From Hydractinia symbiolongicarpus (Eukaryota; Cnidaria; Hydrozoa; Anthoathecata; Hydractiniidae): a DNA stretch of 64,000 bases. The translations under genes and the position numbers were made by a program. The notes beneath the pieces were generated by a model. The model made no database searches and was not told the origin of the DNA. It saw only the letters and a program-made list of their open reading frames with translations. This document shows positions 55,675-64,000 of this stretch, piece by piece; position 1 is the first letter of the stretch; each line of letters starts with the position of its first letter. The stretch is taken from NCBI RefSeq assembly GCF_029227915.1, contig NC_079878.1, forward strand, positions 6,820,001 through 6,884,000. The letters run 5' to 3'.

Positions 55675-58600
55675 AGGTTTCTTTTCATGCGCCGTCAACA
55701 CACGCCACAGCACGGGCAGATCACCAGTAAAATCTAGCAACGTGGCAGTGCACCCAGGTTGTTTTGATCCCGTCAACGTGACGGCAAAGCCCGTAAAATG
55801 GCCAGTGTGGGGCTCGAACCCACGACATTCGCGTTATTAGCACGACGCTCTAGCCGACTGAGCTAACCGGCCGTGAACGCGTGAACACGGACTCACTTCC
55901 TAAGTCAACTCTAAGCAAAATACTTTTATTTTTTTACTCAAAACGTTACCGTCATATTTCTCACGCTTTGATACGAGTCCAAGCAATGCAAATAGCCGCA
56001 ACCCGCTCGAAAGAGGAGTCATGTTAGGCCAACTTTAAACGGACATTCCCTGAAAGCCCTCGGAGAGATTTGAACTCTCGACCCCTGGTTTACAAGACCA
56101 GTGCTCTAACCCCTGAGCTACGAAGGCACGCGATCCTTGCCAAATACGAAAAGTCGGTGCATCAGGCAAAACAGGCCAGTTACACCGTGTACTTGCCATA
56201 AAGTGATACCGTCAATGCCCTACTGGACCATGACTATTCTAATCACGGACCTCAGCTTTCCCGTTAACATCCACGGGCTCCAGTGGCGTAGTCGGTTAGC
56301 GCGTCGTACTTATAAGTCAGTATCGACAAAGACATGCGAAGATCGGGAGTTCGAGCCTCCCCTGGAGCAAGGTTTCTTTTCATGCGCCGTCAACACATGC
56401 CACAGCACGGGCAGATCACCAGTAAAATCTAGCAACGTGGCAGTGCACCCAGGTTGTTTTGATCCCGTCAACGTGACGGCAAAGCCCGTAAAATGGCCAG
56501 TGTGGGGCTCGAACCCACGACATTCGCGTTATTAGCACGACGCTCTAGCCGACTGAGCTAACCGGCCGTGAACGCGTGAACACGGACTCACTTCCTAAGT
56601 CAACTCTAAGCAAAATACTTTTATTTTTTTAATCAAAACGTTACCGTCATATTTCTCACGCTTTGATACGAGTCCAAGCAATGCAAATAGCCGCAACCCG
56701 CTCGAAAGAGGAGTCATGTTAGGCCAACTTTAAACGGACATTCCCTGAAAGCCCTCGGAGAGATTTGAACTCTCGACCCCTGGTTTACAAGACCAGTGCT
56801 CTAACCCCTGAGCTACGAAGGCACGCGATCCTTGCCAAATACGAAAAGTCGGTGCATGAGGCAAAACAGGCCAGTTGCAACGTGTACTTGCCATAAAGTG
56901 ATACCGTCAATGCCCTACTGGACCATGACTATTCTAATCACGGACCTCAGCTTTCCCGTTAACATCCACGGGCTCCAGTGGCGTAGTCGGTTAGCGCGTC
57001 GTACTTATAAGTCAGTATCGACAAAGACATGCGAAGATCGGGAGTTCGAGCCTCCCCTGGAGCAAGGTTTCTTTTCATGCGCCGTCAACACACGCCACAG
57101 CACGGGCAGATCACCAGTAAAATCTAGCAACGTGGCAGTGCACCCAGGTTGTTTTGATCCCGTCAACGTGACGGCAAAGCCCGTAAAATGGCCAGTGTGG
57201 GGCTCGAACCCACGACATTCGCGTTATTAGCACGACGCTCTAGCCGACTGAGCTAACCGGCCGTGAACGCGTGAACACGGACTCACTTCCTAAGTCAACT
57301 CTAAGCAAAATACTTTTATTTTTTTACTCAAAACGTTACCGTCATATTTCTCACGCTTTGATACGAGTCCAAGCAATGCAAATAGCCGCAACCCGCTCGA
57401 AAGAGGAGTCATGTTAGGCCAACTTTAAACGGACATTCCCTGAAAGCCCTCGGAGAGATTTGAACTCTCGACCCCTGGTTTACAAGACCAGTGCTCTAAC
57501 CCCTGAGCTACGAAGGCACGCGATCCTTGCCAAATACGAAAAGTCGGTGCATCAGGCAAAACAGGCCAGTTGCAACGTGTACTTGCCATAAAGTGATACC
57601 GTCAATGCCCTACTGGACCATGACTATTCTAATCACGGACCTCAGCTTTCCCGTTAACATCCACGGGCTCCAGTGGCGTAGTCGGTTAGCGCGTCGTACT
57701 TATAAGTCAGTATCGACAAAGACATGCGAAGATCGGGAGTTCGAGCCTCCCCTGGAGCAAGGTTTCTTTTCATGCACCGTCAACACACGCCACAGCACGG
57801 GCAGATCACCAGTAAAATCTAGCAACGTGGCAGTGCACCCAGGTTGTTTTGATCCCGTCAACGTGACGGCAAAGCCCGTAAAATGGCCAGTGTGGGGCTC
57901 GAACCCACGACATTCGCGTTATTAGCACGACGCTCTAGCCGACTGAGCTAACCGGCCGTGAGCGCGTGAACACGGACTCACTTCCTAAGTCAACTCTAAG
58001 CAAAATACTTTTATTTTTTTACTCAAAACGTTACCGTCATATTTCTCACGCTTTGATACGAGTCCAAGCAATGCAAATAGCCGCAACCCGCTCGAAAGAG
58101 GAGTCATGTTAGGCCAACTTTAAACGGACATTCCCTGAAAGCCCTCGGAGAGATTTGAACTCTCGAACCCTGGTTTACAAGACCAGTGCTCTAACCCCTG
58201 AGCTACGAAGGCACGCGATCCTTGCCAAATACGAAAAGTCGGTGCATCAGGCAAAACAGGCCAGTTGCAACGTGTACTTGCCATAAAGTGATACCGTCAA
58301 TGCCCTACTGGACCATGACTATTCTAATCACGGACCTCAGCTTTCCCGTTAACATCCACGGGCTCCAGTGGCGTAGTCGGTTAGCGCGTCGTACTTATAA
58401 GTCAGTATCGACAAAGACATGCGAAGATCGGGAGTTCGAGCCTCCCCTGGAGCAAGGTTTCTTTTCATGCGCCGTCAACACACGCCACAGCACGGGCAGA
58501 TCACCAGTAAAATCTAGCAACGTGGCAGTGCACCCAGGTTGTTTTGATCCCGTCAACGTGACGGCAAAGCCCGTAAAATGGCCAGTGTGGGGCTCGAACC

Positions 58601-59056
58601 CACGACATTCGCGTTATTAGCACGACGCTCTAGCCGACTGAGCTAACCGGCCGTGAACGCGTGAACACGGACTCACTTCCTAAGTCAACTCTAAGCAAAA
58701 TACTTTTATTTTTTGACTCAAAACGTTACCGTCATATTTCTCACGCTTTGATACGAGTCCAAGCAATGCAAATAGCCGCAACCCGCTCGAAAGAGGAGTC
58801 ATGTTAGGCCAACTTTAAACGGACATTCCCTGAAAGCCCTCGGAGAGATTTGAACTCTCGACCCCTGGTTTACAAGACCAGTGCTCTAACCCCTGAGCTA
58901 CGAAGGCACGCGATCCTTGCCAAATACGAAAAGTCGGTGCATCAGGCAAAACAGGCCAGTTGCAACGTGTACTTGCCATAAAGTGATACCGTCAATGCCC
59001 TACTGGACCATGACTATTCTAATCACGGACCTCAGCTTTCCCGTTAACATCCACGG

Positions 59057-59149
59057 GCTCCAGTGGCGTAGTCGGTTAGCACGTCGTACTTATAAGTCAG
59101 TATCGACAAAGACATGCGAAGATCGGGAGTTCGAGCCTCCCCTGGAGCA
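59057..59149 (+). tRNA. tRNA-Ile(UAU) variant, D-stem A24 (unit 83)
   Basis: Duplicate of the unit 77 variant, 4,170 bp downstream (base 59081). Confidence 0.83.
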
Positions 59150-59751
59150 AGGTTTCTTTTCATGCGCCGTCAACACACGCCACAGCACGGGCAGATCACC
59201 AGTAAAATCTAGCAACGTGGCAGTGCACCCAGGTTGTTTTGATCCCGTCAACGTGACGGCAAAGCCCGTAAAATGGCCAGTGTGGGGCTCGAACCCACGA
59301 CATTCGCGTTATTAGCACGACGCTCTAGCCGACTGAGCTAACCGGCCGTGAACGCGTGAACACGGACTCACTTCCTAAGTCAACTCTAAGCAAAATACTT
59401 TTATTTTTTTACTCAAAACGTTACCGTCATATTTCTCACGCTTTGATACGAGTCCAAGCAATGCAAATAGCCGCAACCCGCTCGAAAGAGGAGTCATGTT
59501 AGGCCAACTTTAAACGGACATTCCCTGAAAGCCCTCGGAGAGATTTGAACTCTCGACCCCTGGTTTACAAGACCAGTGCTCTAACCCCTGAGCTACGAAG
59601 GCACGCGATCCTTGCCAAATACGAAAAGTCGGTGCATCAGGCAAAACAGGCCAGTTGCAACGTGTACTTGCCATAAAGTGATACCGTCAATGCCCTACTG
59701 GACCATGACTATTCTAATCACGGACCTCAGCTTTCCCGTTAACATCCACGG

Positions 59752-59844
59752 GCTCCAGTGGCGTAGTCGGTTAGCGCGTCGAACTTATAAGTCAGTATCG
59801 ACAAAGACATGCGAAGATCGGGAGTTCGAGCCTCCCCTGGAGCA
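59752..59844 (+). tRNA. tRNA-Ile(UAU) variant, anticodon-stem A30 (unit 84)
   Basis: Duplicate of the unit 78 variant, 4,170 bp downstream (base 59782). Confidence 0.83.
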
Positions 59845-62309
59845 AGGTTTCTTTTCATGCGCCGTCAACACACGCCACAGCACGGGCAGATCACCAGTAA
59901 AATCTAGCAACGTGGCAGTGCACCCAGGTTGTTTTGATCCCGTCAACGTGACGGCAAAGCCCGTAAAATGGCCAGTGTGGGGCTCGAACCCACGACATTC
60001 GCGTTATTAGCACGACGCTCTAGCCGACTGAGCTAACCGGCCGTGAACGCGTGAACACGGACTCACTTCCTAAGTCAACTCTAAGCAAAATACTTTTATT
60101 TTTTTACTCAAAACGTTACCGTCATATTTCTCACGCTTTGATACGAGTCCAAGCAATGCAAATAGCCGCAACCCGCTCGAAAGAGGAGTCATGTTAGGCC
60201 AACTTTAAACGGACATTCCCTGAAAGCCCTCGGAGAGATTTGAACTCTCGACCCCTGGTTTACAAGACCAGTGCTCTAACCCCTGAGCTACGAAGGCACG
60301 CGATCCTTGCCAAATACGAAAAGTCGGTGCATCAGGCAAAACAGGCCAGTTACACCGTGTACTTGCCATAAAGTGATACCGTCAATGCCCTACTGGACCA
60401 TGACTATTCTAATCACGGACCTCAGCTTTCCCGTTAACATCCACGGGCTCCAGTGGCGTAGTCGGTTAGCGCGTCGTACTTATAAGTCAGTATCGACAAA
60501 GACATGCGAAGATCGGGAGTTCGAGCCTCCCCTGGAGCAAGGTTTCTTTTCATGCGCCGTCAACACATGCCACAGCACGGGCAGATCACCAGTAAAATCT
60601 AGCAACGTGGCAGTGCACCCAGGTTGTTTTGATCCCGTCAACGTGACGGCAAAGCCCGTAAAATGGCCAGTGTGGGGCTCGAACCCACGACATTCGCGTT
60701 ATTAGCACGACGCTCTAGCCGACTGAGCTAACCGGCCGTGAACGCGTGAACACGGACTCACTTCCTAAGTCAACTCTAAGCAAAATACTTTTATTTTTTT
60801 AATCAAAACGTTACCGTCATATTTCTCACGCTTTGATACGAGTCCAAGCAATGCAAATAGCCGCAACCCGCTCGAAAGAGGAGTCATGTTAGGCCAACTT
60901 TAAACGGACATTCCCTGAAAGCCCTCGGAGAGATTTGAACTCTCGACCCCTGGTTTACAAGACCAGTGCTCTAACCCCTGAGCTACGAAGGCACGCGATC
61001 CTTGCCAAATACGAAAAGTCGGTGCATGAGGCAAAACAGGCCAGTTGCAACGTGTACTTGCCATAAAGTGATACCGTCAATGCCCTACTGGACCATGACT
61101 ATTCTAATCACGGACCTCAGCTTTCCCGTTAACATCCACGGGCTCCAGTGGCGTAGTCGGTTAGCGCGTCGTACTTATAAGTCAGTATCGACAAAGACAT
61201 GCGAAGATCGGGAGTTCGAGCCTCCCCTGGAGCAAGGTTTCTTTTCATGCGCCGTCAACACACGCCACAGCACGGGCAGATCACCAGTAAAATCTAGCAA
61301 CGTGGCAGTGCACCCAGGTTGTTTTGATCCCGTCAACGTGACGGCAAAGCCCGTAAAATGGCCAGTGTGGGGCTCGAACCCACGACATTCGCGTTATTAG
61401 CACGACGCTCTAGCCGACTGAGCTAACCGGCCGTGAACGCGTGAACACGGACTCACTTCCTAAGTCAACTCTAAGCAAAATACTTTTATTTTTTTACTCA
61501 AAACGTTACCGTCATATTTCTCACGCTTTGATACGAGTCCAAGCAATGCAAATAGCCGCAACCCGCTCGAAAGAGGAGTCATGTTAGGCCAACTTTAAAC
61601 GGACATTCCCTGAAAGCCCTCGGAGAGATTTGAACTCTCGACCCCTGGTTTACAAGACCAGTGCTCTAACCCCTGAGCTACGAAGGCACGCGATCCTTGC
61701 CAAATACGAAAAGTCGGTGCATCAGGCAAAACAGGCCAGTTGCAACGTGTACTTGCCATAAAGTGATACCGTCAATGCCCTACTGGACCATGACTATTCT
61801 AATCACGGACCTCAGCTTTCCCGTTAACATCCACGGGCTCCAGTGGCGTAGTCGGTTAGCGCGTCGTACTTATAAGTCAGTATCGACAAAGACATGCGAA
61901 GATCGGGAGTTCGAGCCTCCCCTGGAGCAAGGTTTCTTTTCATGCACCGTCAACACACGCCACAGCACGGGCAGATCACCAGTAAAATCTAGCAACGTGG
62001 CAGTGCACCCAGGTTGTTTTGATCCCGTCAACGTGACGGCAAAGCCCGTAAAATGGCCAGTGTGGGGCTCGAACCCACGACATTCGCGTTATTAGCACGA
62101 CGCTCTAGCCGACTGAGCTAACCGGCCGTGAACGCGTGAACACGGACTCACTTCCTAAGTCAACTCTAAGCAAAATACTTTTATTTTTTTACTCAAAACG
62201 TTACCGTCATATTTCTCACGCTTTGATACGAGTCCAAGCAATGCAAATAGCCGCAACCCGCTCGAAAGAGGAGTCATGTTAGGCCAACTTTAAACGGACA
62301 TTCCCTGAA

Positions 62310-62382
62310 AGCCCTCGCAGAGATTTGAACTCTCGACCCCTAGTTTACAAGACCAGTGCTCTAACCCCTGAGCTACGAAGGC
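62310..62382 (-). tRNA. tRNA-Thr(UGU) variant, T-stem G65 (unit 87)
   Basis: Plus base 62318 is c, so position 65 is G facing G49. A second change makes position 41 T, which still wobbles with G29. Likely weakened. Confidence 0.78.
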
Positions 62383-63004
62383 ACGCGATCCTTGCCAAAT
62401 ACGAAAAGTCGGTGCATCAGGCAAAACAGGCCAGTTGCAACGTGTACTTGCCATAAAGTGATACCGTCAATGCCCTACTGGACCATGACTATTCTAATCA
62501 CGGACCTCAGCTTTCCCGTTAACATCCACGGGCTCCAGTGGCGTAGTCGGTTAGCGCGTCGTACTTATAAGTCAGTATCGACAAAGACATGCGAAGATCG
62601 GGAGTTCGAGCCTCCCCTGGAGCAAGGTTTCTTTTCATGCGCCGTCAACACACGCCACAGCACGGGCAGATCACCAGTAAAATCTAGCAACGTGGCAGTG
62701 CACCCAGGTTGTTTTGATCCCGTCAACGTGACGGCAAAGCCCGTAAAATGGCCAGTGTGGGGCTCGAACCCACGACATTCGCGTTATTAGCACGACGCTC
62801 TAGCCGACTGAGCTAACCGGCCGTGAACGCGTGAACACGGACTCACTTCCTAAGTCAACTCTAAGCAAAATACTTTTATTTTTTTACTCAAAACGTTACC
62901 GTCATATTTCTCACGCTTTGATACGAGTCCAAGCAATGCAAATAGCCGCAACCCGCTCGAAAGAGGAGTCATGTTAGGCCAACTTTAAACGGACATTCCC
63001 TGAA

Positions 63005-63772
63005 AGGCCTCGGAGAGATTTGAACTCTCGACCCCTGGTTTACAAGACCAGTGCTCTAACCCCTGAGCTACGAAGGCACGCGATCCTTGCCAAATACGAA
63101 AAGTCGGTGCATCAGGCAAAACAGGCCAGTTGCAACGTGTACTTGCCATAAAGTGATACCGTCAATGCCCTACTGGACCATGACTATTCTAATCACGGAC
63201 CTCAGCTTTCCCGTTAACATCCACGGGCTCCAGTGGCGTAGTCGGTTAGCGCGTCGTACTTATAAGTCAGTATCGACAAAGACATGCGAAGATCGGGAGT
63301 TCGAGCCTCCCCTGGAGCAAGGTTTCTTTTCATGCGCCGTCAACACACGCCACAGCACGGGCAGATCACCAGTAAAATCTAGCAACGTGGCAGTGCACCC
63401 AGGTTGTTTTGATCCCGTCAACGTGACGGCAAAGCCCGTAAAATGGCCAGTGTGGGGCTCGAACCCACTACATTCGCGTTATTAGCACGACGCTCTAGCC
63501 GACTGAGCTAACCGGCCGTGAACGCGTGAACACGGACTCACTTCCTAAGTCAACTCTAAGCAAAATACTTTTATTTTTTTACTCAAAACGTTACCGTCAT
63601 ATTTCTCACGCTTTGATACGAGTCCAAGCAATGCAAATAGCCGCAACCCGCTCGAAAGAGGAGTCATGTTAGGCCAACTTTAAACGGACATTCCCTGAAA
63701 GGCCTCGGAGAGATTTGAACTCTCGACCCCTGGTTTACAAGACCAGTGCTCTAACCCCTGAGCTACGAAGGC
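63005..63772 (-). other. Run of 2 units with C71 in tRNA-Thr (units 88-89)
   Basis: tRNA-Thr copies 63005-63077 and 63700-63772 have C71 opposite C2. The run may continue beyond the window. Confidence 0.85.
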
Positions 63773-64000
63773 ACGCGATCCTTGCCAAATACGAAAAGTC
63801 GGTGCATCAGGCAAAACAGGCCAGTTGCAACGTGTACTTGCCATAAAGTGATACCGTCAATGCCCTACTGGACCATGACTATTCTAATCACGGACCTCAG
63901 CTTTCCCGTTAACATCCACGGGCTCCAGTGGCGTAGTCGGTTAGCGCGTCGTACTTATAAGTCAGTATCGACAAAGACATGCGAAGATCGGGAGTTAGAG
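63773..64000 (+). repeat. tRNA array, unit 90 (cut by window end)
   Basis: The first 228 bp of another unit, anchor 63782. It contains the divergent spacer and most of tRNA-Ile(UAU), and shows that the array continues downstream. Confidence 0.95.
63922..64000 (+). tRNA. tRNA-Ile(UAU), partial, box B variant (unit 90)
   Basis: Complete to the T-loop, then cut by the window end. The T-loop reads TTAGAG instead of TTCGAG (base 63997), replacing invariant C56 with A. If real, the copy should be poorly transcribed. Confidence 0.8.

Larger units (their letters stand above)
53592..61946 (+). repeat. Tandem duplication of a 6-unit block (2 x 4,170 bp)
   Basis: At least eight private substitutions in units 75-81 recur at exactly +4,170 bp in units 81-87, for example 54911/59081, 55612/59782, 56182/60352, 56398/60568, 56632/60802, 56858/61028 and 57776/61946. 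The left limit is given to the nearest marker (between 53580 and 53792). The junction between the two halves lies in unit 81, between 57776 and 57962. Confidence 0.9.
49873..63772 (+). repeat. tRNA array, units 70-89
   Basis: Twenty regular 695-bp units, anchors 49882+695k for k=0-19. This stretch shows clear higher-order repeats of three and six units. A minor tRNA change not listed separately is a variable-loop G46 to T in tRNA-Thr of units 72, 75 and 81. The Ile-AAU gene of unit 89 (63444-63517) has position 48 C to A. Confidence 0.96.

Noticed and set aside
1-64000. CRISPR array or prokaryotic tRNA cluster
   Set aside because: The repeat unit is 695 bp with no short-repeat/unique-spacer pattern. 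The tRNA intron at 37/38, Pol III terminators, absence of encoded CCA and the non-LTR element are eukaryotic.

Overview
The window lies wholly inside a eukaryotic tandem array of tRNA genes. The repeat unit is 695 bp, and about 90 copies run head to tail from the first base to the last, so neither end of the array is in view. Each unit carries three RNA polymerase III genes: an intron-containing tRNA-Ile(UAU) on the + strand, then tRNA-Ile(AAU) and tRNA-Thr(UGU) on the - strand. That gives about 267 complete-length tRNA loci plus a partial one at each window end. The tRNA bodies are typical of animals, with an intron between positions 37 and 38, T-run terminators and no encoded CCA. The one inserted retroelement is a Jockey/CR1-type non-LTR element whose reverse transcriptase reads like those common in cnidarians. 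I suggest an invertebrate animal, possibly a cnidarian; the array alone does not settle this.

To find every gene, define an anchor s as the first t of 'ttgccaaatacg'. Units 1-3: s=33+695(n-1). Units 4-16: s=2106+695(n-4). Unit 17: s=11142. Unit 18: s=11837. Unit 19: s=12603. Units 20-64: s=13369+695(n-20). Units 65-69: s=46414+695(n-65). Units 70-90: s=49882+695(n-70). In a standard unit tRNA-Ile(UAU) is s+140..s+232 (+), tRNA-Ile(AAU) is s+357..s+430 (-) and tRNA-Thr(UGU) is s+613..s+685 (-). Exceptions: unit 3 (Thr broken), unit 16 (+1 after the intron), units 18 and 19 (Thr shifted +71), unit 64 (split by a 1,770-bp insertion, later genes shifted by that amount), unit 69 (Thr 7 bp short) and unit 90 (cut off by the window end).

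Layout: 1-2119, three units ending in a rearranged tRNA-Thr; 2120-11827, regular units with one anticodon-switched copy (5026-5118) and one 696-bp unit; 11828-13359, two adjacent 766-bp units sharing a 71-bp internal duplication; 13360-43939, 44 regular units; 43940-46404, a unit split by a 1,766-bp 5'-truncated retrotransposon; 46405-49184, regular units; 49185-49872, a 688-bp unit; 49873-64000, regular units with strong higher-order structure. Two separate 6-unit (4,170-bp) duplications can be read from shared private substitutions. One of them contains the retrotransposon in only one of its halves, so the insertion is younger than that duplication.

The three tRNAs decode AUA and the other Ile codons (UAU, and AAU after inosine modification) and ACA/ACN Thr codons. 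Spacers are as uniform between units as the genes, which points to homogenisation by unequal exchange or gene conversion rather than selection on the tRNAs alone. A minority of copies carry changes that should weaken or kill the tRNA, and some of these have spread over runs of neighbouring units. No ordinary protein-coding gene is present apart from the reverse transcriptase fragment.
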